From contig NZ_MDSK01000018.1 in NCBI RefSeq assembly GCF_002940205.1, forward strand, positions 1,818 to 65,817: 64,000 bases of DNA, given 5' to 3'. Position 1 is the stretch's first letter. Each line of letters starts with the position of its first letter. The stretch comes from Xanthomonas arboricola pv. guizotiae. Lineage in GTDB: Bacteria > Pseudomonadota > Gammaproteobacteria > Xanthomonadales > Xanthomonadaceae. The notes under the pieces were generated by a model. It ran no database searches. It saw only the letters and a program-made list of their open reading frames with translations, and was not told the DNA's origin. Both the position numbers and the translations under genes were made by a program. Shown here piece after piece: positions 19,156 to 28,310 of this stretch.

Positions 19156-20883
19156 TCAGTCTGTCTCGCTGTCGCCACCGCCGGTGTTGGTGTCGGAGGC
19201 GGTTGCAACGCAACCGGCATGCCAGGCCGTGCCCGGCACCAACTGCCATTGATTGCGGTTGGACTCGCCAATATCGATCCGTTGCGCCGGATCGATGCAC
19301 GCCGGTACCGCCTGCTTGAGAACGAACAGCCAACGGCGCTCAGGTGCGTGTGCAAGCCATGGACCTGCCTTGGCCCACTGCTGCTGCCAACTCGCCTTGA
19401 AGCCGAAGTCGGTGACCGGTCGATCCGCCTGCAGCATGTTCTGCTCGCGCCAGGCCAGCATGCCCAGCTCGGCCTCCGGGCCAATGCGCTGTCCCACGCG
19501 CTGCATCAAGCCAGCGGCAGAACTGTAAGGGTCCAGTGCCGGCATCAAGCCCAGGCCATACACGCTCCATAGTGCGGCGGTCACCACCACCACCGCGGTG
19601 CCGGTGCGCTTGCCACGCGACCATGCAATTGCCGCGAGGCCGGCCACGCCCAGGCCGATCGACCACAGACCCACCGACCGCAGCGAGGCCAACTCCATCC
19701 CGCGCTGCAGGGCGGTGTTTTCCGCCCAGTGCAGATGCAGTGCGATACCGCTGCCCAATGCGAGAGCGGCCAGCGCAAGCAGCAGCAGGTAGCCGGTCAG
19801 CAATATGCGGACACCACGCTTGCGCAGCAGCCCGGCCAGAAGCGGTGCGGCGGCGATGCACAGGGCCGGCAGCATCGGAAAGATGTAGACCTCGCGCTTG
19901 CCCGGGCTGGCGCTGAAAAACACCAGCACCAACATGCTCCAGGCAAGCAGCAACAGATAGCGCGGGTCGCCGCGTCGCAGCCGCCGCCACCAGGCCGGCA
20001 GCAGCCAGGGCAACAGCAGGCAGCCGGGCAACCACAGCGTGGCGATCACCTGCAGGTAGTACCAGGCCGGCTTGAGGTGATGCCAGGCGTGGGCGTAACG
20101 GGTACCGGTCTGCTTGAACAACAACTCGTGCGCGTAGGCATGCAGCGCCGGGTCGTTGCTCTGCCACAACGCGATGCCCAGCGGACCAAGCCATACCGCG
20201 GTCCCCGCCAGGAACGCGGGCAGCACCAGCAACCAGCTGCGCCCGGCCTGTGCGCGTGCCGGCAGCACGCGCCAGTGCCTGCGCGGCAGCGCCATCCACG
20301 GCAGCAACAGCAGCAAGGGCAGAAAGCCCACACCCTTGGTCACCGTGCCCACGCCGGCGGCGAACAATCCCAGCGTCCATGCGCGCCAGTCCGGCCCGCG
20401 CAGCAGATGCCGCAGCATCCCCCACAACGACAGCGTGGTCAGCGCCACCAGCACCATGTCGATCTGCGCACGCTTGGCCATCAGGCCGAACTGCAGCACC
20501 GCAAACAACGCCAGTACCGCATGCCGCGCCACGCGCCGGTTCCACAACCGCCGCGCGATGTCCCAGGTCAGCCATAACGTGGCGAGCGCAGCCAGCAGCG
20601 ACGGCAGCAGGAACGCGACCGGCCAGTGCGGCACCAGCTCGTAGCTGGCTGCCTGCAACCACATGAAGACCGGCGGTTTTTCGGCGTACAGCTCGCTGCC
20701 CCGGTGCGGCAATAGCCACTGACCGGTCGCGACCATGCTGCGTGCGGCCAGCACAAAGCGCGGCTCGTCCGGCGGGTTGGGCTGGCGCAGGCCCAGCCCG
20801 GCCAGCAGGCTGACGACGATCAGCAACACGGCGACAAGCAGCGCACGCTGGCGGGAAGTGGCGGCGGAGATGGCAGGCGACAC
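19156..20883 (-). CDS. GT39 glycosyltransferase, ArnT-like
   Basis: Polytopic membrane glycosyltransferase of the GT39/PMT family, 575 residues with about 11-12 helices. The N-terminal periplasmic loop has DEPRFVLAARSMVATGQW and LYAEKPPVFMWL, closely matching the ArnT/PMT motif with its acidic catalytic residue. ArnT-type enzymes move aminoarabinose or another sugar from undecaprenyl phosphate to lipid A; the donor here is unknown because no arn synthesis genes are in the window. The GTG start at 20883 is chosen for a CGGAG 7 bases upstream. First gene of GT39-PAP2-eptA, divergent from the ColR-like regulator. Confidence 0.88.
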   Translation of the reverse strand: MSPAISAATSRQRALLVAVLLIVVSLLAGLGLRQPNPPDEPRFVLAARSMVATGQWLLPHRGSELYAEKPPVFMWLQAASYELVPHWPVAFLLPSLLAALATLWLTWDIARRLWNRRVARHAVLALFAVLQFGLMAKRAQIDMVLVALTTLSLWGMLRHLLRGPDWRAWTLGLFAAGVGTVTKGVGFLPLLLLLPWMALPRRHWRVLPARAQAGRSWLLVLPAFLAGTAVWLGPLGIALWQSNDPALHAYAHELLFKQTGTRYAHAWHHLKPAWYYLQVIATLWLPGCLLLPWLLPAWWRRLRRGDPRYLLLLAWSMLVLVFFSASPGKREVYIFPMLPALCIAAAPLLAGLLRKRGVRILLTGYLLLLALAALALGSGIALHLHWAENTALQRGMELASLRSVGLWSIGLGVAGLAAIAWSRGKRTGTAVVVVTAALWSVYGLGLMPALDPYSSAAGLMQRVGQRIGPEAELGMLAWREQNMLQADRPVTDFGFKASWQQQWAKAGPWLAHAPERRWLFVLKQAVPACIDPAQRIDIGESNRNQWQLVPGTAWHAGCVATASDTNTGGGDSETD

Positions 20884-20927
20884 GCGCACGCTCCGATCGG
20901 TGGGGCGCCACACTATCCGGCAAGCAG

Positions 20928-20944
20928 GTCGGAATTTTGTCGGA
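20928..20944. promoter_or_regulatory. Candidate OmpR-family binding site (GTCGGA direct repeat)
   Basis: GTCGGA-ATTTT-GTCGGA, two identical hexamers with an 11-bp period, in the 142-bp gap between the GT39 gene and the divergent ColR-like regulator. OmpR/PhoB-type regulators bind such direct repeats. Assignment to this regulator is an inference from spacing and position. Confidence 0.45.
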
Positions 20945-21025
20945 GCCATCCAGAGCGGCTGTGTTCGGCCAGGCTCGGTTAGGATGCGCACATCGTCCCT
21001 GCCGGGCCGCCCTGGAAACGCGCTG

Positions 21026-21742
21026 ATGCGGCTGCTGGTCATCGAAGACAACCGCAACATGGTTGCCAACCTGTTCGACTATTTCGAAGCGCGCGGGCAC
21101 ACCCTGGACGCAGCGCCCGACGGCATCACCGGCCTGCATCTGGCCACCACCCAGCAGTACGACGTGCTGGTGCTGGACTGGATGATGCCGCGCATGGACG
21201 GCCCGGAAGTGCTGCGCCGCCTGCGCGAGCAGCACCAGTCCGAGCTGCCGGTGATCATGCTCACCGCCCGCGACGAGTTGCCCGACAAGATCGCCGGCTT
21301 CCGGGCCGGTGCCGACGACTATCTGACCAAGCCGTTCGCGCTGCCGGAACTGGAGGTCCGCATCGAGGCCCTGCTTGCGCGTGCGCATGGGCGCCGACGC
21401 GGCAAGTTGCTGCAGGTGGCTGATCTGCGTCTGGACCTGTCCACGCTGGAAGCCACCCGCGCCGGCCAGGTGCTGCATTTGTATCCGGCCTGCCGCAAGC
21501 TGCTGGAAGTGCTGATGCAGGCCAGCCCCGCCGCGGTTACCCGCCAGCGGCTGGAGCAATCGCTATGGGGCGACGATCCGCCCGATGGCGACATGCTGCG
21601 CTCGCATATCTACGAGTTGCGCCGCAGCGTGGACGGCCCGTTCGCGCAGAAACTGATCCACACCCTGCCGCGGCTGGGCTATCGCCTGGCGCCGCTGGAA
21701 GGTGCCGGCGATCCGGCCGCGGGCGAGTGCAGCGATGCTTAG
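21026..21742 (+). CDS. colR: OmpR-family response regulator, ColR-like
   Basis: Two-component response regulator of 238 residues: receiver domain (1-120) with phospho-acceptor Asp51 (VLVLDWMMPRMDG), Lys in YLTKPF, and a winged-helix DNA-binding domain (125-230; QSLWGDDPPDGDMLRSHIYELR, HTLPRLGYRLA). The sequence pattern is close to ColR of pseudomonads, which I recall controls lipid A and envelope genes in response to metals. The ATG is the first one that opens the receiver fold (MRLLVIEDN). Its stop overlaps the sensor kinase start. Divergent from GT39-PAP2-eptA, a plausible target. Confidence 0.85.
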   Translation: MRLLVIEDNRNMVANLFDYFEARGHTLDAAPDGITGLHLATTQQYDVLVLDWMMPRMDGPEVLRRLREQHQSELPVIMLTARDELPDKIAGFRAGADDYLTKPFALPELEVRIEALLARAHGRRRGKLLQVADLRLDLSTLEATRAGQVLHLYPACRKLLEVLMQASPAAVTRQRLEQSLWGDDPPDGDMLRSHIYELRRSVDGPFAQKLIHTLPRLGYRLAPLEGAGDPAAGECSDA

Positions 21743-23030
21743 GCAGCGCCCGTTGGGCCGCCGCGTGCTGGTGTGGTTGTTCGGCTACACGCTGTTGATG
21801 GTGCTGGCGGTGTTCGGCACCGCGCAGTATCTGCACGAGCGCGCAGAACACGGCGTGTGGCGCTCGTTGTTGAATTCGGAGCTGGACAGCATCCTGGACC
21901 GCAGTGCGCAGAATCCGGATTACCGCTGGCAGGACTCGGACACCTTGCGGCTGTATCGCGTCGACGGCGGCGCGGCAGTGCCGCCGGTGTTGCGCACGCT
22001 GCATCCCGGCCTGCACGACGAGCTGGAAATCGCCGGCCGCCAGAGCGCGGTGATGGTGCGCGACACGCCGCATGCCGGGCGCCTGGCGCTGGTGCTGGAT
22101 ATCACCGACTTCGAGGCGCTGGAGCAGTTCATCACGCGCTGGATGCTGGCGGCAGGCGTCGCGCTGATCGGCATCACCTTGCTGATGGGCACTTATGCGA
22201 TGGCGCGGCTGGTGCGCCCGCTGGTGGAGCTGGCGCGCGACATCGGCGCGCTGCATCCCGAGCGGCGTGCGCAACGTATTGCTGTTGGCCCGCAGGGCAG
22301 CGCCGAGCTGTACGTGATTGCCGACGCACTCAACGACTATCTCGATCGCAACGGCCAGTTCGTCGAGCGCGAACGCGCCTTCATCGACAGCGCCAGCCAC
22401 GAGTTGCGCACCCCGCTGGCGGTGATCGGCAACGCCGCCGAACTGGCGCTGGAACAAGCCGGTACACCCCCGGCGGTGCGTCATCAGCTGGAGCGCATCG
22501 CGCAGACCAGCGCTGCGGTGGAGCAGTTGATCACCTTGTTGCTGGTGCTGGCCAAGGACCCCGGCCGGCTGACGCGCAGCAGCGATACGCTGCGTCTGGA
22601 CCAGTTGCTGCCGGAGATCGTCGCCGACCACGCGCATCTGCTTGCCGACAAGGACCTGCAGGTACTCACCGATCCGCTTCCGCCATGCAGCCTCACCGTA
22701 CCGGTGGCGATCGTGCAGACCGCCATCGGCAATCTGTTGCGCAACGCGATCGAGAACAGCGACCGCGGCATCATCCGCGTCTCGCTATCGGCACCAGGGG
22801 TGGTGCGCATCGCCGACCCGGGCCACGGCATGACGCCGGAGGAGATCAGCGCGATCTACGCGCGCCTGGCGCGCGGCAACGCACGCCAGGGCAACGGCAT
22901 CGGGCTGGAACTGATCGGACGGCTCTGCGAGCATCTGGGCTGGCATCTGAACCTGGATTCCAATGCCGGGCAGGGCACGGTGGCGACGCTGGACCTGTCC
23001 GGGGCCATGGCCGCGACAGCGAACGGATGA
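21735..23030 (+). CDS. colS: Sensor histidine kinase, ColS-like
   Basis: Membrane histidine kinase of 431 residues. Helix 1 (about 12-32) and helix 2 (about 135-160) flank a short periplasmic sensor loop. A HAMP-like linker and the H-box follow with His222 (FIDSASHELRTPL). N-box (NLLRNAIEN) and G-box (DPGHGM, GNGIGLELI) complete the ATPase domain. The start MLRQRPLGRR overlaps the end of the colR-like gene by 8 bases, so the pair is cotranscribed. The paired loop is short, as in ColS. Stimulus not known; zinc or other cations are reported for ColS elsewhere. Confidence 0.85.
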   Translation: MLRQRPLGRRVLVWLFGYTLLMVLAVFGTAQYLHERAEHGVWRSLLNSELDSILDRSAQNPDYRWQDSDTLRLYRVDGGAAVPPVLRTLHPGLHDELEIAGRQSAVMVRDTPHAGRLALVLDITDFEALEQFITRWMLAAGVALIGITLLMGTYAMARLVRPLVELARDIGALHPERRAQRIAVGPQGSAELYVIADALNDYLDRNGQFVERERAFIDSASHELRTPLAVIGNAAELALEQAGTPPAVRHQLERIAQTSAAVEQLITLLLVLAKDPGRLTRSSDTLRLDQLLPEIVADHAHLLADKDLQVLTDPLPPCSLTVPVAIVQTAIGNLLRNAIENSDRGIIRVSLSAPGVVRIADPGHGMTPEEISAIYARLARGNARQGNGIGLELIGRLCEHLGWHLNLDSNAGQGTVATLDLSGAMAATANG

Positions 23031-23236
23031 TGGGGCAGGCGCGCAGGCGGTGACATCGCACGCGGTCGCGCAGGCGCCGCGTGTGTGGAATCCAGCGGAC
23101 TGCGGTGCCAGCTGTGGCATCTGCCAGCGCCCGACGGCCGTTTACGACGGCGTGGCAGCCACCGTGTCGAGTGGACGCATCGACGCGTCCCGAGAGCCGC
23201 GTCCAGCGCCGCGCCCCTCGACCACGGCGCGGGCAC

Positions 23237-23776
23237 TCAGGCCGGCAGCAAGCCGCGCGCGCTCAACCAGCTGCGCGCATTTTCCGCGTCCTGCTCGAAC
23301 CAGGCGCGCGTGGATCCCAGCCGGTAGGTGTAGCCCCAAGTGTCCATGTCGGTCATCAGGCGCGCGCTGCCGACGCCCGGCAATTGCTCGGCCAGCAGGA
23401 TCTGCAGATAACAGGTGGCGTCTTCCTCATCCACCGAATCGGTGGCGTCGGTATGCACGGCCGCGCGTTTGTCGGCCGGCAGGACGATCAGGTGCCCGGC
23501 CTCGTGCAACAGCGAATGCACCGGCGTGTCGTCACGCACATAGACATCGCAGCCGATGATGCCGGCTTCCGGTTCGCCCCAGAAACTGCCGGGGATCGGC
23601 GCGCCGGCTTCCACGCGATGCAGGCGCAGGCCATAGCGGGCGAGCAGGGCGGCCGGTGCGTCCAGGCCGATATCGCCCACGCACAACACGCTGGCTGGCT
23701 CGGCGCTGGGAGAGGAATCGATGGTCACACGCAAGGACTCGCGGTCGGTTCGGGCCGTCAAGGCGGCACCGTGCAA
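23237..23776 (-). CDS. Hypothetical protein with HEAGH metallopeptidase-like motif
   Basis: A 179-residue soluble protein carrying LLHEAGHLIVLP, an HExxH zinc-site signature, near residue 93. A candidate third ligand is hard to pick; acidic residues follow in DSVDEEDATCYLQ. No known family recognised with certainty. The start is uncertain: the frame opens at TTG (23776), and a GTG at 23728 giving VTIDSSPSAEP is also possible; neither has a clear ribosome binding site. It begins about 20 bases after the minE stop on the same strand, so it is probably the last gene of the min transcript. Confidence 0.65.
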   Translation of the reverse strand: MHGAALTARTDRESLRVTIDSSPSAEPASVLCVGDIGLDAPAALLARYGLRLHRVEAGAPIPGSFWGEPEAGIIGCDVYVRDDTPVHSLLHEAGHLIVLPADKRAAVHTDATDSVDEEDATCYLQILLAEQLPGVGSARLMTDMDTWGYTYRLGSTRAWFEQDAENARSWLSARGLLPA

Positions 23777-23797
23777 ACACGGCGCCGCAGGGGACGC

Positions 23798-24055
23798 TTA
23801 CTTGTCGCCGTCTTCGGGCAAGGCGACCGAAATATCGAGCACGTCATGCTCGCCATCCTTGACCAGATCAACCCGCACCGCATCGGCGTCGATGTTGACG
23901 TACTTCTTGATCACTTCCAGCAATTCGCGCTGCAGCAGCGGCAGGTAATCCGGCCCGCCGCGGTGGTTGCGCTCCTGCGCAATGATGATCTGCAGGCGGT
24001 TCTTGGCCGTCTCGGCGGTGTTCTTCTTGCTCTTGAGAAAATCGAGCAGGCCCAT
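23798..24055 (-). CDS. minE: Cell division topological specificity factor MinE
   Basis: Small protein (85 residues) that stimulates MinD ATPase and drives pole-to-pole oscillation. The N-terminal membrane and MinD-contact region ([21 protein letters not shown], helix with ERNHRGG) and the C-terminal dimerisation domain ([27 protein letters not shown]) are present. Length is normal. It starts 2 bases after minD ends, so translational coupling is likely. Confidence 0.97.
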   Translation of the reverse strand: MGLLDFLKSKKNTAETAKNRLQIIIAQERNHRGGPDYLPLLQRELLEVIKKYVNIDADAVRVDLVKDGEHDVLDISVALPEDGDK

Positions 24056-24057
24056 GC

Positions 24058-24867
24058 TTACCCTCCGAACAGCTTGCTGAAGAAGCCTTTCTTCTCCACG
24101 GATGTGAATCGCATCGGGCGCTCTTCGCCCATGATGCGGGCGACCGCGTCGTCGTAGGCCTGGCCGGCCGGGGACTCGGCATCCAGGATCACCGGCTCGC
24201 CCTTGTTGGAAGCGTTGAGCACATCGCCGGATTCGGGAATCACGCCGATGGCCTTCAGCCCCAGCACTTCCTCCACGTCGGTGATGCTGAGCATCTCGCC
24301 GCCTTCCACGCGGCCCGGGCTGTAGCGGGTCAGCAGCAGGAAGGCCGGCACGGTCTGGCCTTGCTCGGCCTTGCGGGTCTTGGAATCGAGCAGGCCGATG
24401 ATGCGGTCCGAGTCGCGGACCGAGGAAACTTCCGGATTGACCACCACCACCGCGCGGTCGGCGAAATACATCGCCAGGAACGCGCCTTTCTCGATGCCGG
24501 CCGGCGAATCGCAGACGATGTAGTCGAAGCCGTCGGCGGCCAGGTCCTTGAGCACCTTCTCCACGCCTTCCTGGGTCAGCGCGTCCTTGTCGCGGGTCTG
24601 CGAGGCAGCCAGCACGTACAGGTTGTCGAAGCGCTTGTCCTTGATCAGCGACTGCTTGAGCGTGGCTTCGCCATGCACGACGTTGACGAAGTCGTACACC
24701 ACGCGCCGCTCGCAGCCCATGATCAGGTCCAGGTTGCGCAGACCGACGTCGAAGTCGATGACGGCGACCTTCTTGCCGCGCCGTGCCAGCCCGCAGGCCA
24801 GGCTCGCGCTGGTGGTGGTCTTGCCAACGCCGCCCTTGCCGGAGGTGACTACGATGATTTCAGCCAA
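24058..24867 (-). CDS. minD: Septum site-determining ATPase MinD
   Basis: Membrane-associated ParA-type ATPase, 269 residues, that recruits MinC and oscillates with MinE. The deviant Walker A ([11 protein letters not shown], residues 8-18), switch regions ([25 protein letters not shown]) and the C-terminal amphipathic membrane-targeting helix ([11 protein letters not shown]) are all visible. The start codon is TTG, with GGAGA 6 bases upstream, which keeps the known N-terminus [10 protein letters not shown]. It lies 35 bases after minC. Confidence 0.98.
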   Translation of the reverse strand: MAEIIVVTSGKGGVGKTTTSASLACGLARRGKKVAVIDFDVGLRNLDLIMGCERRVVYDFVNVVHGEATLKQSLIKDKRFDNLYVLAASQTRDKDALTQEGVEKVLKDLAADGFDYIVCDSPAGIEKGAFLAMYFADRAVVVVNPEVSSVRDSDRIIGLLDSKTRKAEQGQTVPAFLLLTRYSPGRVEGGEMLSITDVEEVLGLKAIGVIPESGDVLNASNKGEPVILDAESPAGQAYDDAVARIMGEERPMRFTSVEKKGFFSKLFGG

Positions 24868-24902
24868 AGGATTTCTCCGAATATTTCTGTGGTTGGGCTG
24901 CG

Positions 24903-25643
24903 TCAGTCCAGCGCAGCGATCTTGATCTGATCCTGCTCCAGCCAGACCTGGACGGCCTTGCCACGCAGGTCCATGGGAACATCGTCCAGCACCTTGTAGT
25001 GGCCAGCGATGGCAACCAGTTCGGCGTGGAAGTCGCGGCAGAAGATGCGCGCGTCAGGGTTGCCCTGGGCGCCGGCCAACGCGCGGCCACGCAGGGTACC
25101 GTAGATATGGATGCTGCCGTCGGCGATGACCTCCGCCCCGGCACCGACCGTACTGAGCACAGTCAGGTCGCAGTTCTCCGCATACAGCTGCTGGCCCGAG
25201 CGCACCGCGTTGCGTTGCATGCGCCCAGGCGCCGGCCGCGCCGCCGGCGCTGCGGGTTCGGCACGTGGTGGCGGGGGCGGCGGCGGGCTCACCGCGGTCG
25301 GCTCGTATTGCGCACGGAACTTGGCCAACAGCGGCACGCCGAGCTGCTGCGAGAGCAGGTCGATCTCGCTGGTGCCGTAGGCCAGTGCCACCGGCAACAC
25401 GCCGGCATCGCGCAGGCCGTCCAGCAGCGCCTTGGCCGTGGCCAGGTCCGGTACCTGCGACAAGCCGCCGAAATCCAGGATCACCGCCGCGCGTCCGAAC
25501 AACTTCGGCGCGCGGGTCACGCGCTCGCGCATCTCGCGCACCAGGCGCGGCACGTCCAGCGTGCGCACGCGCAGGTTGGCAATGCCCACCTGGCCGATCT
25601 TCAGTTCGCCGGCCTGTTCAAAATCCACATTCACGCTCGCCAC
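24903..25643 (-). CDS. minC: Septum site-determining protein MinC
   Basis: Inhibitor of FtsZ assembly, 246 residues. The N-terminal FtsZ-binding domain covers about 1-110, a proline/alanine linker (PPPPPPPRAEPAAPAARPAP) about 120-145, and the C-terminal beta-helix MinD-binding domain the rest (VISDGSIHIYGTLRGRALAG-like block, IFCRDFHAELVAIAGHY). The start is GTG with GAGGC before it. It follows a GNAT gene by 3 bases and is first of minC-minD-minE. Confidence 0.96.
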   Translation of the reverse strand: MASVNVDFEQAGELKIGQVGIANLRVRTLDVPRLVREMRERVTRAPKLFGRAAVILDFGGLSQVPDLATAKALLDGLRDAGVLPVALAYGTSEIDLLSQQLGVPLLAKFRAQYEPTAVSPPPPPPPRAEPAAPAARPAPGRMQRNAVRSGQQLYAENCDLTVLSTVGAGAEVIADGSIHIYGTLRGRALAGAQGNPDARIFCRDFHAELVAIAGHYKVLDDVPMDLRGKAVQVWLEQDQIKIAALD

Positions 25644-25646
25644 GCC

Positions 25647-26246
25647 TCAGCTCCCCGTCGACGGGTTGTCGGTGGCGGCGGCATGACGCGGCCGGCCGAC
25701 CCACGGCAGGTGGTCGGGCAACGTGCCGGCATAGGTCTCCTTGACCCACGGATAGCTGCACATGTCTTTCATCAGCATGCTGGCGCGCACCTCGACATCG
25801 GCCATGGTGTTCTGGCCGACCTCGCGGAAGCCGAAGCTGCCATGGAACAGCAGCGCCGCATCGGCGCCATGGTCCAGGAACACCTCGCAGGCCAGTTGCG
25901 GGTAGCGCAACTCGGTGTAGCTCTGCACATCGGCGTAGAACGCACGCCCGACGCCACCGCCGCGACGGCGGCTGGCGACCACGATGCGGTCGATATAGAA
26001 GAATTCCGGGTAACGGTCCCGGAACCAGGCGAAATTGCTGCTGTCATGCGCACTGCCGCTGCCGAACCCGACCAGGAACCCGGCCAGGTTGCCGTCGCGC
26101 TCGGCGACGCGGAAATATTCGGCCTGCTCGTAGAAACGTTGCAGCTTGGTTGAATCCAGCGGCAGGATTGCCAGTCCGGCATTGTTGTTCAGGGCCAGGA
26201 CGGAATCGAGCTCGTGCTCGCGCACGTCGCGGATAACGATCGACAT
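25647..26246 (-). CDS. GNAT-family acetyltransferase
   Basis: N-acetyltransferase of 199 residues. The acetyl-CoA binding motif appears as RIVVASRRRGGGVGRAFYADV (about 88-108), and the later HGSFGFREVGQ matches the fold's motif B region. The N-terminus IVIRDVREHELDSVLALNN is typical. The ATG has CGGAG upstream. It ends 3 bases before the minC start, so it leads the min transcript. Its link to division is only by position; substrate unknown. Confidence 0.88.
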   Translation of the reverse strand: MSIVIRDVREHELDSVLALNNNAGLAILPLDSTKLQRFYEQAEYFRVAERDGNLAGFLVGFGSGSAHDSSNFAWFRDRYPEFFYIDRIVVASRRRGGGVGRAFYADVQSYTELRYPQLACEVFLDHGADAALLFHGSFGFREVGQNTMADVEVRASMLMKDMCSYPWVKETYAGTLPDHLPWVGRPRHAAATDNPSTGS

Positions 26247-26472
26247 TGGGACTCCGTGGGGTAACGCTCTCGACCCGAAATCGGATCTGCGTCGGATTAT
26301 TGCATGCGTGGCCTGAAGCGGCGACCCGCCGTGTGCCGCCAGCCAGGCATGAGAACCGACTGCAGCATGCCGATGCCGGCAGCTCCTGCTGCCAGGGCCG
26401 GCGCGCCATGCCACCCACATGCATGACTTCCGGCAAGAGGGCAGCCGCCCGGCGAGCGCCTAAGATGCCTGC

Positions 26473-27669
26473 ATGTTGGGATACCTCAGTCATACGCGCG
26501 TCCTGCGCTTCGCCGGCCTGTTCACCTGGGCAATGATCGCCATGCCCTTGGTGTACACCTACTGGCCGGCGGCCGAAGAGGGCGACCACCGCAGCGTGGC
26601 CGAAGGCCTGCTGATGTCGGCGTTCTTCGTCGGCTTCGGCGCCAGCTACTTCTGGCTGACCCGCGGCCTGAGCAGCGGCGGCCATGCGCATTGGTACGAC
26701 CGGCTGATCCTGCTGCTGCTGACCATCTTCGCGCTGGCGGTCAGCTATCTGAGCGGGACCGGGCTGGGCAGCATCCTGATGATGGTGGCGGCCGGGGTGA
26801 TCCCCTGGCTGCTGCCGCTGCGCATCGGCGTGGCCTGGCTGGTGCTCAGCCAGCTGGCGGTGCTGCCGGTGTTCTATTACCTGCGCCCGGACTTCACCCT
26901 GTTCGCCGCGCTGATGCAGTCGCTGCTATACGGCGGCTTTTCGATGTTCATCTTCGTGACCAGCCTGGTCGCGCGCCAGCAGACCGATGCCCGCGAAGAA
27001 CAGCGCCGGCTCAATGCCGAACTGCGCGCCACCCGCGCGCTGCTGGCCGAAAGCGCCCGCGTCAACGAGCGCACCCGCATCTCGCGCGAGCTGCACGACC
27101 TGCTCGGCCACCACCTCACCGCGCTGAGCCTGAACCTGGAAGTGGCCGGCCACATCACCGACGGCCAGGCCCAGGAACATGTGCGCCAGGCGCATACGCT
27201 GGCCAAGCTGCTGCTCACCGATGTGCGCGAAGCGGTCAGCCACCTGCGCGACAGCGGCGCGATCGACCTGGAAGCGGCCCTGCGCCCGCTGGTGACCCAG
27301 GTGCCGTCGCTGGACATCCATCTGGACATCGCCCAGCCGCTGACCCTCGACGACCCCGAGCGCGCCCACGTGCTGCTGCGCTGTACCCAGGAAATCATCA
27401 CCAATGCGGTGCGCCATGCCGGTGCGCGCAACCTGTGGATCCAGGTGCGGCGCGATGCCGACACCGTGTTGATCGACGCGCGCGACGATGGCCATGGCGC
27501 CGACACGGTGGCGCCCGGCAACGGGCTGCGCGGCATGCGCGAGCGGCTGAACCAGTATGGTGGCCAGCTCGAGATTCAAACCCGGCGGGGTGACGGCTTC
27601 GGCCTGCGCATCTCCGTCCCAGGCGCGCCGGCACTGATGCCTGCGGCCGTGACTCAAGGAGTGTTCTGA
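26473..27669 (+). CDS. Sensor histidine kinase, DesK/NarL type
   Basis: Integral membrane kinase of 398 residues. Five or six helices fill residues 10-165, then a coiled linker leads to the HisKA_3 dimerisation domain with His208 (TRISRELHDLLGHHLTAL). The ATPase domain has the N-box QEIITNAVRHAGA and G motifs DDGHGAD and GNGLRGMRERL. No large extracytoplasmic loop is present, so the signal is likely sensed in the membrane, as in DesK. The stop overlaps the response regulator start. Target unknown. Confidence 0.92.
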   Translation: MLGYLSHTRVLRFAGLFTWAMIAMPLVYTYWPAAEEGDHRSVAEGLLMSAFFVGFGASYFWLTRGLSSGGHAHWYDRLILLLLTIFALAVSYLSGTGLGSILMMVAAGVIPWLLPLRIGVAWLVLSQLAVLPVFYYLRPDFTLFAALMQSLLYGGFSMFIFVTSLVARQQTDAREEQRRLNAELRATRALLAESARVNERTRISRELHDLLGHHLTALSLNLEVAGHITDGQAQEHVRQAHTLAKLLLTDVREAVSHLRDSGAIDLEAALRPLVTQVPSLDIHLDIAQPLTLDDPERAHVLLRCTQEIITNAVRHAGARNLWIQVRRDADTVLIDARDDGHGADTVAPGNGLRGMRERLNQYGGQLEIQTRRGDGFGLRISVPGAPALMPAAVTQGVF

Positions 27670-28310
27670 TGATCCGTGTGTGCCTGGTCGATGACCAAAC
27701 CCTGGTACGCCAGGGCATCCGCTCGCTGCTGGCGCTGGATAACGGCATCGAGGTGGTGGCCGAGGCCTCGGACGGCAAGCAGGCGGTCGAGCAGATCCCG
27801 CAGGTCCAGCCCGATGTGGTGCTGATGGACATGCGCATGCCGGTGATGTCCGGCCTGGAGGCGCTGCAGATGCTCTCGCGCAACGGCACGCTGCCGCCGA
27901 CCATCATCCTGACCACCTTCGACGACGACCAGCTGGTGCTGGCCGGGCTCAAGGCCGGCGCCAAGGGCTACCTGCTCAAGGACGTCTCGCTGGAACAGCT
28001 GGTCGGTGCGATCCGCACCGTGGCCGACGGCGGCTCGCTGGTGCAGCCGGCGGTGACCCAGCGCCTGCTGTCGGGCCTGGAGCACATGCGCAACGAGTTC
28101 GTCAGCCTGGACCGGCCCGATCCGCTGACCGACCGCGAGACCGAGATCCTGCGGCTGATGGCCAGCGGCTTCTCCAACAAGGAGATCGCCAACTCGCTGG
28201 GCGTGGCCGAGGGCACCATCAAGAATCATGTCTCCAACATCCTGTCCAAGCTCGGCGTGCGCGACCGTACCCGCGCAGTGTTGAAGGCCTTCGAGCTGCA
28301 ATTGGTCTGA
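27669..28310 (+). CDS. NarL/LuxR-family response regulator
   Basis: Response regulator of 213 residues: receiver domain with Asp54 (VVLMDMRMPVMSG) and KGYLLKDVS, then a LuxR-type HTH (LTDRETEILRLMASGFSNKE, GTIKNHVSNILSKLGVRDRT). It overlaps the kinase gene by one base (TGATG) and forms a pair with it. DesR-like pairs often regulate membrane lipid or export genes, but no obvious target is adjacent. Confidence 0.94.
   Translation: MIRVCLVDDQTLVRQGIRSLLALDNGIEVVAEASDGKQAVEQIPQVQPDVVLMDMRMPVMSGLEALQMLSRNGTLPPTIILTTFDDDQLVLAGLKAGAKGYLLKDVSLEQLVGAIRTVADGGSLVQPAVTQRLLSGLEHMRNEFVSLDRPDPLTDRETEILRLMASGFSNKEIANSLGVAEGTIKNHVSNILSKLGVRDRTRAVLKAFELQLV

Noticed and set aside
19340..21559. 739-residue minus-strand frame spanning the GT39 and ColR-like genes
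   Set aside because: It crosses a divergent promoter region and overlaps two real genes in other frames.
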